Below are positions 1 through 9,703 of a stretch of DNA of 64,000 nucleotides, piece after piece. Numbering within the stretch: position 1 is the first letter of the stretch; the number at the start of each line of letters is the position of its first letter. The DNA lies in the NCBI RefSeq assembly GCF_019175285.1, contig NC_056527.1:121771310-121835309 (forward strand), in the 5' to 3' direction. Origin of the DNA: Sceloporus undulatus. Taxonomy: Eukaryota > Chordata > Lepidosauria > Squamata > Phrynosomatidae. The notes under the pieces are model-generated. The model had not been told where the DNA came from. It worked only from the letters and a program-made list of their open reading frames with translations, and did no database searches. The position numbers were made by a program, and so were the translations under genes.

Positions 1-19
1 TTTTGGCAGTCTGTAACAG

Positions 20-222
20 GCCTGAGTGATGGGGTTATGACTGGAGACCAGAGTTTGACTCTCTGCTCAGCCATGGAAACCCACAGGGTGACACACTCTC
101 AGCCTCAGAGGAAAGCAAAGGCTTTCCCCTCTCAACAGACCTTGCCAAGAAAACCCTGTGAAATACCTTAGGACTGCCATGTATCAGAAACAACTTGGAG
201 GCACACAACAGCAATCCACACT
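20..222 (+). repeat. tRNA-derived squamate SINE
   Basis: It has the tRNA-like B-box context (GAGTTTGACTC), the shared block GCCATGGAAACCCAC, CTCTCAGCCTCAGAGG, and a tail ending near GGCACACAACAGC. The same order of blocks recurs in at least nine other places in the window, which is the main evidence for a family. Somewhat diverged and head-truncated. Confidence 0.65.
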
Positions 223-747
223 CCACTCTCACCTTTCAGTAATTCAGGGTCAACATATCCAAGCACATCAGCAACACCCAGCTCTTGGCGAGTACAAGTG
301 CCCCCATGTATCCGTAGCCAGGCAGGCTCCGCCAGTGCAGTACAAAGGGCAGTTATCGAGAGGGCACCGGGCAAGGCAGAAGCCAGGCTCCTTTCCGGCT
401 GCTTTGGCAAGGCACTCCCATCCTGGCCTCTCCGCCTGCGCCCACTGGGCAGCACCGAGCCACTTGGGGTGTACATGTGGAAGCTCTTTCCAGGATCAGG
501 CCAGATAATCCAAAGGAACACAACTGCGTCTGGAGGCACTCAGGATCTTCGTGAGGCTATGTGTCTCCAGTATTGCCAATGCTGTTGGGCCCAGGTCAAG
601 AGAAAGCTGAAGGCCTGTGGACAGAACAGACTGTTAAATGGAGAATCTGAAAGAAAGAAAAAACAGTGGAGGAATCAAGTGACCAGCAGATGAAAAGTTA
701 TAACTAACTTATTGTCTGTAGTAAGAAAGAACTAGGAGTAAGTGTAG

Positions 748-962
748 TGTCGTGGTTTGAGTGTTGGACTATGACTCTGGAGGCCAGAGTTTGAATCTCT
801 GCTCAGCCATGGAAACCCACCTTGTGGCCTTGACCAAGTCACACTTTCTCAGCCTCAGAAGGCAGCAATGGTGGCAACCCCTCTGAACAAATGTTGTCAG
901 GAAAGTCCTAGGATAGGATCACCATAAGTGGGTGTCAACCTGAAGGTACAGAACAACAACAA
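748..962 (+). repeat. tRNA-derived squamate SINE, near full length
   Basis: Starts with the tRNA-like head GTGGTTTGAGTGTTGGAC, followed by the B-box-like GAGTTTGAATC, the GCCATGGAAACCCAC block, the CTCAGCCTCAGA block and an ACAACAAC tail. One of the more complete copies in the window. Confidence 0.75.
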
Positions 963-1008
963 AGAACTGCCTTCAGGTGACCAAGTAAGGAAGTTCAATA
1001 TATATGTA

Positions 1009-1243
1009 CAGTGGTACCCCGGGATACGAAATCACCGCCTTACGAAATTTCTGGGTTACGAAAAAAATCCATTAGAAAAAACTGTTTCGGGTTACGAAAA
1101 TTTTTTTTGGTGCTTTTCGGCGCTTTTTCACACGGAATCGCGGCTTCCAGCGCTAGCGCCTATGGCAATTTCGGCTTGCGAAAGATTTCGGGTTACGAAG
1201 GGCTCCGCGGAACGGATTACTTTCGTAACCCGGGGTACCACTG
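1009..1243. mobile_element. Tigger/pogo-type MITE (235 bp, TA duplication)
   Basis: The ends are inverted repeats: CAGTGGTACCCCGGGATACG at the left and the near-complement ending GGGGTACCACTG at the right. The element is flanked on both sides by TA, the target duplication of Tc1/mariner-superfamily elements. Internal sequence repeats short GGGTTACGAAA blocks in both orientations. No transposase reading frame is present, so it is non-autonomous. The right flank is a TATATG microsatellite (1244-1270). Superfamily is inferred from the TA duplication and the CAGT terminus. Confidence 0.8.
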
Positions 1244-1272
1244 TATATGTATATGTATATGTATATGTATAC
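1244..1272. repeat. (TATATG)n microsatellite
   Basis: About four and a half copies of a 6-bp TATATG unit directly abut the right end of the Tigger-type MITE. Confidence 0.85.
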
Positions 1273-1369
1273 GCGCGCACCACAAAAATCTGTGATGAAC
1301 AGGCTAACAAATACATTGTGGACACCGGGAAGTTTAAACACTCATTAACCTTAGGTAAGCTACCTTCTT

Positions 1370-1492
1370 TCAAGATCAGAGGAAGACAATGGCAAATTCC
1401 CCCTGAACAAAGCTTGCGAAGAAAACCCCATGATAGGTTTGCCAGGTGTCTGTCCTAAATCAGAAATCCTGTGAAGGTCCACACCAACAACT
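1370..1492 (+). repeat. SINE 3' fragment
   Basis: Contains the diagnostic 3' half of the tRNA-derived SINE family: AGGAAGACAATGGCAAA, CCCTGAACAAAGCTTGC, AAAACCCCATGATAGG. The tRNA-like head is missing. Confidence 0.6.
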
Positions 1493-3117
1493 GTTTTCCT
1501 TTAGGTAAAAGGCTGACTGAATTGTTCATTAATTGCCATTCATCATTTCATGGCCCACTGAAATGTTTAACTGGGTATCAGTGTCACTGGATGCCATTCA
1601 GCATTGGAACTAGTGAGATGATGAGGGATTATATGCTCCCGCTCTGCAAAAGGCATCCTTCTCCATCTTAACCTTCAGTTTCTTCTTAAGGAAAGGAATC
1701 TGTGCCTTTAGCGTGTATTTAAATCCCTCTGAACTGTTTCTAACAAAGCCATTCAATATGATGAGAGCCCAGTGTAGGGCCTGAGGATAATAGGAGCTCT
1801 CCAGTATCTTTGACCACTGATCTACATCAACAGTGTGTAGATCTCCACTGGCTGGAAAGCTAAGGGCTCCCTCACTTGTACTTTTCTTACATGGCACCTT
1901 CGCCAGTCTTCACTCTAACTTGTCCTTTCATGTAAAGAAACCTTGGCATGACTGCATTGCTTTGTTGGTTCACTTATTCCAAGCTCATCGTATGCATCAC
2001 ATCAAGAGCACTCAGTCTGGATGAGGACAAAGACAGCCATCTTCCTGAAGAATGCCAACATGCAACTTTGAATAAGGGACACAAGGCACTCCTTGCCCTC
2101 ACTGCCCTTAAACTGAAACCCATTTATCCCAGACTCCTTTTCCTTTTAGACACAAGGAGATACTCCTGTAAGTGTACTGGAGACACTAGCGCACTGGAAG
2201 CCACTCGGTGTATGTCAAAACAAAGGATACAGTGGAGCTTTCATATCAGTGGGCTGGCGACCCATGGATTTGGCTGCCCACAGATCGATCGCCACAGGCC
2301 ATATTATTCAATGCTGGCTCCTACACACAGACACATCCCCACACAATAATATCAGGCGTGATGATCCACATTTTTTACCATCTGAAACTGAACCTCTGGG
2401 GATGGGGGATATTGACCTGAGCAAAACTGAACACCTAAATATAGTCAAGCTCAAGTACATGGTTACTGCAATTTTAAATCACATAACGGTGATTGGGGAA
2501 GGAAGGAGAATAAGCCTTCCTTTTCCTTTCTCTTCGATTGTATACCTTGTGTCCATATCTAGACTGTAAGCACCTTGGAGCAGGGACCCACTGTCTGGTT
2601 CCTTGTAAAGCGTCATGTACATCTAGGGCAATAATGGCACACACAGAAAGCGTTGTGTTGCTGTTATGTTCATTGGGTGTGCAAGGGAAATCTCCACTGT
2701 GGCCCTCTCTATAAACACTAATCCTGTTTGCCTTAAACAAAGAGTCGTGTGGCACCTGAGAAACAAACAGGTCTATTGTGGCAAAAGCTAAAGTCTGGCG
2801 GAGGAGACTCCGCTCCTCTTGGTATCAATGACAGCAGCAATGCCACATCTATGCACCCAACTGCAGAGGTTCACAAAGAACAACAGAACTGACACACAAC
2901 AGAAAATGGTTACAAAGAGATGGAAGAGGGAGAGACTGTATCGGGTTGACCATTTAAAGGAGAGAATGGAGAGGGAGAAAATAAGATCACCAAGGTTATG
3001 ACAAAGAGGGCATGGGACATACCTGCCTTGAAAGGCCATCCCTTGGTAGTCAAGGTGTGTCTCTGCGAAGGGAATGCCAGGGATCTCCAGATAAAGAAGC
3101 CCACATGAAGCCTTACT

Positions 3118-3232
3118 TTGCTCCTCCAGACGTTTTGGGCTTTGGCTCCCAGAATGCCTGACTGTTGCCCAAAATGGCTGGGGCTTCTGGGAGCTGAAGT
3201 CCAAAACACCTGGAGACTCAACCTTAGGGACT
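3118..3232. repeat. hairpin MITE, 'ctggaagctgaagtcc' family
   Basis: The sequence is an imperfect palindrome: the left arm reads TTTTGGGCTTTGGCTCCCAG and the right arm CTGGGAGCTGAAGTCCAAAA. Related copies lie at about 42496-42645, 47155-47285 and 51893-52033. No coding capacity. Confidence 0.6.
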
Positions 3233-3409
3233 CACTGCTTTGGAGCGCCACAAGGACAGCTTCCAAGACGATGGCAGCTGACTCAGAAAGAAGGCTGTTT
3301 CCTGTTTTGATGCCCAGAAGATCCAGGTTGAACCAAGAAATACCAGCCGCCTGTCAGAGAGTCAACAACTCCGGTTACAGTCAGCCTCATGCTTTCCTAA
3401 AGAGAGGCT

Positions 3410-3600
3410 TCCAGGGTCCAAAACACATGGCAGAAATGATCCAGTTTGGGACCGCTTTCACTGCAAGGGCGCAAGGCTCGGGAATTCTCCAACTGTAGTT
3501 TTGGGAGGCATTGAGCCTCCTCTGTCAGAGAGAGCTCTGGCGCCACAATGAACTACAACTCCCAGGATTCCCTAGCACTGAGCCAGAGAGGGAAATAATA
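3410..3600. repeat. hairpin MITE of the 'ttaactgccatggc' family, diverged
   Basis: Recognisable blocks are AATGATCCAGTTTGGGACC, CTGTCAGAGAGAGCTCTGG and ACTACAACTCCCAGGATTCC in the order seen in the better-preserved copies at 4945-5165 and 43583-43790. The palindromic design marks it as one of the most abundant repeats in this window. Confidence 0.6.
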
Positions 3601-3811
3601 TCCGGTTAAGAGGCAGCAGCAAGGGACTCGCTCTGGGGAAAGGCAGCTTCAGCTCCGAGGAGGTCCAGGCTCCCTCCGGAGCATCATCTCCAGGCAAGGC
3701 GAGGGCTAAGGAAGCCCAGAGACATTGTCAAGGGATGGCCCGGGTTAAGAGCCTGGTTCCAAGGGCCATTGGAGAAGGAGAGTCCCTGCCTGGGACCCAG
3801 AGCTGCCTTAC

Positions 3812-4030
3812 CTGTCCGGGCGGCGGCGTCCCTCCACGAACGGAGGCACAAAGGGGGACGCAGAGGCCCCGCTTCCCGCTCCCTTCGCTCCGCTCCGCCG
3901 CCGCCTCAGGGCTCTCTCAGGGGCCGCCTTCGCCGACGACGACCCCGGCCCTGCTCCTGCTGCCGCTGCCGCCGCCGCCGCTCAGCACTTCCGTTTCCGC
4001 CTTCCTCCGCTCGAGGGAGGCTGGAAAGTA
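3812..4030 (-). other. TMEM127: probable non-coding exon 1 of TMEM127
   Basis: On the minus strand this GC-rich block ends in a strong donor, CAG|GTAAGG, with the exon ending at 3812. In human, TMEM127 (a transmembrane protein of the endolysosome that restrains mTORC1) lies head to head with CIAO1 and has a non-coding first exon, which fits what is seen. No TMEM127 coding sequence is inside the window; it would lie off the left edge. The 5' limit near 4030 is a guess from where the CRE-type promoter elements begin. The identification therefore rests on gene order plus one splice donor. Confidence 0.5.
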
Positions 4031-4218
4031 CGCGTGACGTCAGCGTGACGTAGGCGACCGGCGTCATGCTCCCAGGCGCTCTCGCGAGACTTCAGAACAA
4101 AAAAAAAACACGGTGCTCACTTTAGTGACGTTTCGGTGACAGTTTACCTCAGGATGTTTGTCTTATGAGCCCCGTTCGATGTATAAGTAGATAAATAAAT
4201 AAATACATAAATATCAGN
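4031..4218. promoter_or_regulatory. CRE and TCTCGCGAGA promoter elements (TMEM127 side)
   Basis: A full CRE (TGACGTCA) lies at 4035-4042 with a second half-type site (TGACGTAG) just after it. A perfect TCTCGCGAGA palindrome, the motif bound by BANP at CpG-island promoters, lies at 4080-4089. These sit just upstream of the GC-rich probable TMEM127 first exon. The promoter continues into the assembly gap. Confidence 0.6.
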
Positions 4219-4617
4219 NNNNNNNNNNNNNNNNNNNNNNNNNNNNNNNNNNNNNNNNNNNNNNNNNNNNNNNNNNNNNNNNNNNNNNNNNNNNNNNNNN
4301 NNNNNNNNNNNNNNNNNNNNNNNNNNNNNNNNNNNNNNNNNNNNNNNNNNNNNNNNNNNNNNNNNNNNNNNNNNNNNNNNNNNNNNNNNNNNNNNNNNNN
4401 NNNNNNNNNNNNNNNNNNNNNNNNNNNNNNNNNNNNNNNNNNNNNNNNNNNNNNNNNNNNNNNNNNNNNNNNNNNNNNNNNNNNNNNNNNNNNNNNNNNN
4501 NNNNNNNNNNNNNNNNNNNNNNNNNNNNNNNNNNNNNNNNNNNNNNNNNNNNNNNNNNNNNNNNNNNNNNNNNNNNNNNNNNNNNNNNNNNNNNNNNNNN
4601 NNNNNNNNNNNNNNNNN
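4218..4617. other. assembly gap, 400 N
   Basis: Exactly 400 consecutive Ns. The round length suggests a placeholder or estimated gap. It falls inside the presumed divergent TMEM127-CIAO1 promoter, where GC-rich sequence is hard to read. Confidence 0.99.
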
Positions 4618-4649
4618 TCCCAGCAGGCATAGCGGCAGGAGTGAGCCTC

Positions 4650-4730
4650 CCTCTGAGGGATGGTCTCTCGCGCATGCGCAGAGAGCGGGCTTGAGAAACG
4701 GGTAGGAAAGGGAGGGTTTGTTCCTGTCGC
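4650..4730 (+). promoter_or_regulatory. probable CIAO1 promoter and first exon with NRF1 site
   Basis: A perfect NRF1 palindrome GCGCATGCGC occupies 4670-4679, next to TCTCTCGCG. A possible donor (ACGG|GTAGGA) follows near 4701. CIAO1 coding sequence starts in an exon opened by a good acceptor at 5311, so a non-coding exon upstream is expected, and this is the best candidate. The exon limits are inferred. Confidence 0.45.
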
Positions 4731-4944
4731 TTGGATTGAGGCGGTTCTGGAGCCATTTCCAGCCCCTGACGAAAGGCCCGGGCTGCCTAGATTATCCCAG
4801 GGAGCTGAGGGAGAACTTCTCCCACTCCCAGGTGTTTTGGGACTACAACTCCCAGAATCCCCTGCCAGTGGACCTAGTTGTTGGGGGATGATGGGTGTTG
4901 GAGTCAGGCACACCTGGCCCGCCAAAAAGGACCCCCCTCCCATA

Positions 4945-5165
4945 CCACTGGCTGCATCTATACTGCAGAACGAATGCAGTTTGACACCGCTTTAACTGCC
5001 ATGGCTCCAGCCAATGGGATTCTGGGATTTGTAGTTTATTGTGGCCCCAGAAATCTCTGACAGAGAAGGCTAAATGTCTCATGGGACTACAATTCCCATG
5101 ATTCCACAGAACAAGGCCATGACAGTTAAAGCGGTGTCAAACTGCCTTGTTCCTTCAGTGTGGAA
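4945..5165. repeat. hairpin MITE, near-complete
   Basis: Long imperfect palindrome: the left arm contains GCAGTTTGACACCGCTTTAA and the right arm its complement TTAAAGCGGTGTCAAACTGC, with CTGACAGAGAAGGCTAAATG in the middle. Related copies recur across the window. It lies between the CIAO1 promoter and its first coding exon. Confidence 0.75.
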
Positions 5166-5338
5166 GAGCTGCCAGTGTCTCATCCAGAAACGCATGAATT
5201 ACAAAATGGACGCTCTGTTATTTCGCTTTTAAAGCGTGTTTCCCTTCAGCAGAGCCTCCAGCCTTGGTTCTCTTTGCTCACAGGCCTCTCTTTTCCTTTG
5301 TTGCTTCCTAGGTCCAAGTGTCAGCCTTCGGCGCCATC

Positions 5339-8300
5339 ATGAAAGACTCCTTGACGCTCTTGTCTCGCATCCCTGCGCACCCAGACTCCCGCTGTTGGTT
5401 CCTGGCCTGGAACCCTACAGGGACCCTCTTGGCTTCCTGCGGAGGGGACCGCAGCATCCGCATTTGGGGCAAAGAAGGTGAGCGCCCAGGTTTCACTGCT
5501 AGGTAGGGAGATCTTGCAGCACCTCTGGGACTCACTGAAAGAAAGAAATTGGCAGCATGAGCTTTCATATGAGCTTTCAGTCTACTTCCTCAGATGCATT
5601 TGGTGGAATGGAAGCCAGGGACAGACATATACAGTCCTCCCTCCAGCCTCTCAGGTTTCGAACCCAGATCCCTTGCTTTATGCACAAGGGACAAACGGAG
5701 GGGGTGAAATGAGGCGTGTGCCCAAGGCGCACACATGCACGCTCCTGGGGCTGCGCACCTATATTCAAGCCAACTGTGCTTGAATATATGCAGGGGGTGT
5801 GTGTCCAGAATGGATCCCCCACGAAAACAGAGGGTTGACTGTATATGCCATTGGTATGTGAGGCCATTTCAAATTACAAATGCTTTCTGTATGGAAATGA
5901 AGTTACAGGTCCAATTTGAACGATGGTTGTTAAAGGTTTAACTGGATTATTTTGTTGTTGTTAACTGCCTTTGAGTCGATCTTGACCCTATGGATGAGAC
6001 ATCTCCAAGACACACACACACACCCATCCTCCCCTGCTCTGCTTAATTCCTGCAGCCCCATAAAACCCATAGTGACCTCCTTAATAGATTCCATCCATCT
6101 GGCATGTGGCCTCCCTCTCTTCCTACCTGTTGAATTTGGTGTTCCTAATAATAGGACGCGTCATGAGATGGCATGGCTCTCAGTAAAAAGACTACAGTGC
6201 TGGGGAAAGTATAGGTCAGTAGAGAAAGAAGAAGACCACGTTACAGGTGAATTGCTTCAGTCAAGGAAGACACGGCCGCCCTGAATCTGCAAGCCCTCAG
6301 CAGGACCATTGATGACTGGAGCTCATGGATGTCTTGTTCAGAGACCTGCCATAAGTTGAAGCTGACTCAATGACAAATAACAAACAACCCTTTGGGTGCC
6401 ATGGTCAAGAAAAGGACTTTATAGGAGACCACAGAAATGTTACCTGCCCCTCATGAATTTCTTTCCCAACAGGTGACACCTGGGTATGCAAATCTGTGCT
6501 GGGCGAGGGGCACCAGAGGACCATCCGCAAAGTGGCCTGGTCTCCTTGTGGTAACTATCTTGCGTCGGCCAGCTTTGACGCCACCACCTGCATTTGGAAG
6601 AAGAACCAGGAGGATTTTGAGGTAACAGATGACAATGATGGGATGATGCAAAGTTTGAACTAACAGATCCTCAGACTTTTTTTTTTTTTTTTTTGCACGT
6701 TATTAACATTTTAAAAATAAATGAAAAGGGAAAAAGTACACCAGTTTACCCAAAAGAAGAAGCTTGCCTATCTCAACCGACCTTTGGCAATACTTACTGA
6801 GTCACTGGGTGTATTGTGTGTATTGTTTCTGGGTGTATTATATGGTAAAGGCCACATTCTGGCTTGGCCAATGGTTAACCTGAGCTGGGAGTGTGCCCAG
6901 TGGGGATTTTCTGCCCCAAAGCCACTCAAAACATTATAAAGAGCTGTTATGGAGGGTCACCCAAAACAGCGGCTTTGTCAGTGTTTGGGTTCAGAACCCC
7001 TCCTCCAGTCACACGGAGGAACTCAAAATCAATTGGTGTGGCCCTCAGAGCTCTGGAATGTGCTCACCTGCTGTAACTGATGATCAAAATGGAAACCTGA
7101 GAGTGGGGAACCCCACTGGAACTGGGTCATCCAAATTAAGGAATTGCAATCACTGACAGCAATTCACAATGTGAGATTCAAAAAGAATCAACACCATGGA
7201 ATCTAGATTAAACTCACTTTGGCTAAATCTCCATGACACAGACCCTGTCACAGCAAGTGATTCTCGCTTCTTTCTGGTTGTCAGTTGCCCTCTCCTTTAA
7301 GAAATGCTTTCTTTCAGTGTGTCGCTACTTTGGAGGGCCATGAGAACGAGGTGAAGTCTGTGGCCTGGGCTCCTTCCGGCAACCTCCTGGCCACCTGCAG
7401 CCGAGACAAGAGCGTCTGGGTTTGGGAAGGTGAGAAGTGGGAAGAGAGGAGCCAGGGTCCTTATGGTTGTTATGTGCTTGTGGAGGATGGGGAAGGGTTT
7501 GCCTCCTCTCTAAGCTGATCTTACACATACTACCACCCCCTCCACACTCTTTTTCAGTGGATGAAGAGGATGAGTATGAGTGCATGAGCGTCTTGAATTC
7601 CCACACACAGGACGTCAAGCATGTGGCCTGGCATCCCAACCAAGAGGTGAGTGAACTGCTCGTATCCCTGAGTGTGGAGGGAATCTGGCATGCATGGGGA
7701 GGGGGTTCCTTGTGCATTATTCAGATAACGCTCTTTAACCAAAGAGTCCGTGTTGTGTACTGTTTTGGGTGTTAGATTAGGATACTGGGAGACCAGGGTT
7801 CAAATCCCTGCTTGGCCATGGAAACCCACTAGATGACCTTAAGTAAGTCACTCTCTCCAGCTCCAGAGAAAGGTAAAGTCAAAGCTTCTCTGAACAAATT
7901 CTGCCAAGAAAACTCCATGTTAGTTTCACCTTAGCATCACCATACATGAATGCACACAACAAGTCTTTAACCAGTGCATGATTTCTCATTATTTCAGGTA
8001 GTTGTGGGTTTTGTTCTCCCTCTCTAGTTCGCATGTATGCACTTGAATGTATATTAATGACTAGAAACTTGATCTTGGTTTGTCATGAATACTGGGATTC
8101 TCAGGAAATTGAATTTTGCGTTGGCTGCAACATCTTGCATGCTTTTTATCTCCTGTGCCTATGTCCATGGGGAACCCCCACTGGTTGCTTCCTTCTGAAA
8201 TGAACTCAGGGGTCTCCCTTTCTGCTACCAGCTGTTGGCATCAGCCAGTTACGATGACACTGTGAAATTGTACCGGGAGGAAGAGGATGACTGGGTTTGC

Positions 8301-9703
8301 TTTGCCACACTGGAAGGGCATGAGTCCACCGTTTGGAGCCTGGCCTTCGACCAGAGTGGAGACCGACTGGCCTCTTGCAGTGATGACAAGACGGTCCGCA
8401 TTTGGCGCCAGTACAAGCCAGGGAATGAGCAAGGTCAGTGGTGCAGCAAGGCCACAGCAAATCCGGCCAAAGAGTTGGTATTTGCTCCATGATCCAAAGG
8501 CTGTGGCTGTAGAGTTCTGATATGACCAGTTCCAGTTGTTGCTCCCTTGAAGAAGCTGAACCATCCCAAGGAAGTGATTTAAACAAGGATGTAAAGATTT
8601 CATTGGGGCCAGTGCAGAAATACAGTTGTCTTCCGTTTTCTCATACTGGCCCAAATGCCTTCCTTTCCTTCTTTTCCCTTCCTATGGCCCTAATGATATC
8701 AAAAATCAGTATTAACAGTGATATCATATTTGTTGTTGCGTTGAGTCCCAAAGTATTGGTTGGATTGTCAGAGTTTATATCCTGAGCCCCAAGAGCTGTT
8801 TTTGTTTTGCAGGGGTGGTCTGCTGTGGCACCGATCCTACCTGGAAATGCATTTGCACTCTCTCTGGCTTCCACACGAGGACCATCTATGATGTGTCATG
8901 GTGAGTGAAGCGGAGGGAAGAGAGGAAGGAAAGAAAGTCTCAGGGAATAGCCAAATTAAGAGTGGGAATAGAGGCTGCACCATGAAAAGGGTCCCTGCTT
9001 TTACCTCCTAATTTTTGGTCTGGAGAGAGAAATAGTGGAGCAAGAGCTGTGCTCATAAGCTGACTTCATGCATTTGATATGCAGCAAAATAACTTCAAAT
9101 TACATGCCAAATATTACACAGTAACACTTGTTGTGAGCAGTGCTGCTGCCTGCTTTTCCTACTCAGCTCTACAGATTTAGGCAGCCAAGCAACACTTAAG
9201 GCCAGTTTATGTCAAGTCTTATATATTGAAGTCTTACATAGGGAAGCTCTCATGTAAGGTCATTGGAGGCTGAAACGCTTGTGAGGACCTCATCTCATAA
9301 GACTTGAGCTGGCCTGGCAACAGAAAGGGCAGTTCTGTATTGTGTAGAAAACTTGGCAACCTTGCTGCCAACTCCCAACCCAGGCTGCTCACCCTGGTGC
9401 CAAAAAAGCTCCCCAGACCTATCCAGTATTGCTGCATTGGTGGTGGTTCTAATCCTCTTTAGGTGCCACTTGACGGGGGCTTTAGCCACAGCCTGTGGGG
9501 ATGATGCTATCCGGGTGTTTGAGGAGGAACCCAACTCTGATGCCCAGCAGCCCACCTTCAGCCTGACAGTCCACATGGCCCGGGCGCACTCCCAGGACGT
9601 GAACTGCGTGGCTTGGAATCCCAAGGAGTCTGGCCTGCTGGCTTCCTGTAGCGACGATGGAGACATAGCCTTCTGGAAATACCAGCGCCTAGAGGTTTGC
9701 TGA
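5339..9703 (+). CDS. CIAO1: CIAO1, cytosolic iron-sulfur assembly component 1
   Basis: WD40 propeller subunit of the cytosolic Fe-S targeting complex (with CIAO2B and MMS19), which hands iron-sulfur clusters to client proteins. Coding exons, all with AG/GT borders and matching phases: 5339-5477, 6473-6621, 7318-7429, 7558-7646, 8232-8433, 8813-8900, 9463-9703. They total 1020 bases, that is 339 residues plus stop, the length I know for human CIAO1. The start is the ATG in [17 protein letters not shown]; the codon frame is open a little further up but without another ATG. Seven WD repeats are visible from blocks such as [83 protein letters not shown] and [16 protein letters not shown]. It runs tail to tail with SNRNP200, as in human. 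The C-terminus ends RLEVC. Confidence 0.96.
5629..5842. mobile_element. mariner-type MITE in CIAO1 intron 1
   Basis: Ends are inverted: ACAGTCCTCCCTC at the left and GAGGGTTGACTGT at the right. A TATTCAAGCC / TGCTTGAATATA inverted pair lies inside. TA flanks suggest the Tc1/mariner superfamily. Non-coding. Confidence 0.55.
5946..6155 (-). mobile_element. non-LTR LINE 3' end fragment (antisense)
   Basis: Starts with the complement of the LINE tail (GTTGTTGTTAACTGCC...). The blocks TCCATCCATCTGGCATGTGG and CTCTTCCTACC match, in antisense, the conserved C-terminal reverse-transcriptase region seen in the neighbouring sense copy at 6156-6395 and in fragments at about 19325-19480 and 42062-42235. 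Confidence 0.6.
6156..6395 (+). mobile_element. non-LTR LINE 3' end fragment (sense)
   Basis: Sense copy of the same LINE 3' end: CGTCATGAGATGGCATGGCT, a GAAGAAGACCACGTTACA block, AGGACCATTGATGACTGGAG, CATAAGTTGAAGCTGACTC and a tail with AATAACAAACAAC. It lies head to head with the antisense fragment just to its left, making a fold-back unit in CIAO1 intron 1. Confidence 0.6.
7758..7968 (+). repeat. tRNA-derived squamate SINE
   Basis: B-box-like GGGTTCAAATCCC, GCCATGGAAACCCAC, GTAAGTCACTCTCTC, TCTGAACAAATTCTGCCAAG and an ACACAACAAG tail, in family order. Lies in a CIAO1 intron. Confidence 0.75.

Larger units (their letters stand above)
1..3811 (-). other. probable TMEM127 intron 1 (partial), repeat-bearing
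   Basis: No coding exon is recognisable here. If the exon at 3812-4030 is the first exon of TMEM127, this stretch is the start of its first intron on the minus strand. It holds tRNA-derived SINEs (about 20-222, 748-962, 1370-1492), a Tigger-type MITE (1009-1243), and two hairpin-type repeats (about 3118-3232 and 3410-3600). Between 1500 and 3100 I see only unique-looking sequence with no supported gene. The intron assignment is inferred from gene order (TMEM127 lies head to head with CIAO1 in human) and one good donor site. Confidence 0.45.

Noticed and set aside
928-1458. 176-codon frame in the left flank
   Set aside because: It passes through a Tigger-type MITE and a microsatellite.
4149-4943. 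264-codon frame across the assembly gap
   Set aside because: It is open only because the Ns contain no stop codons.
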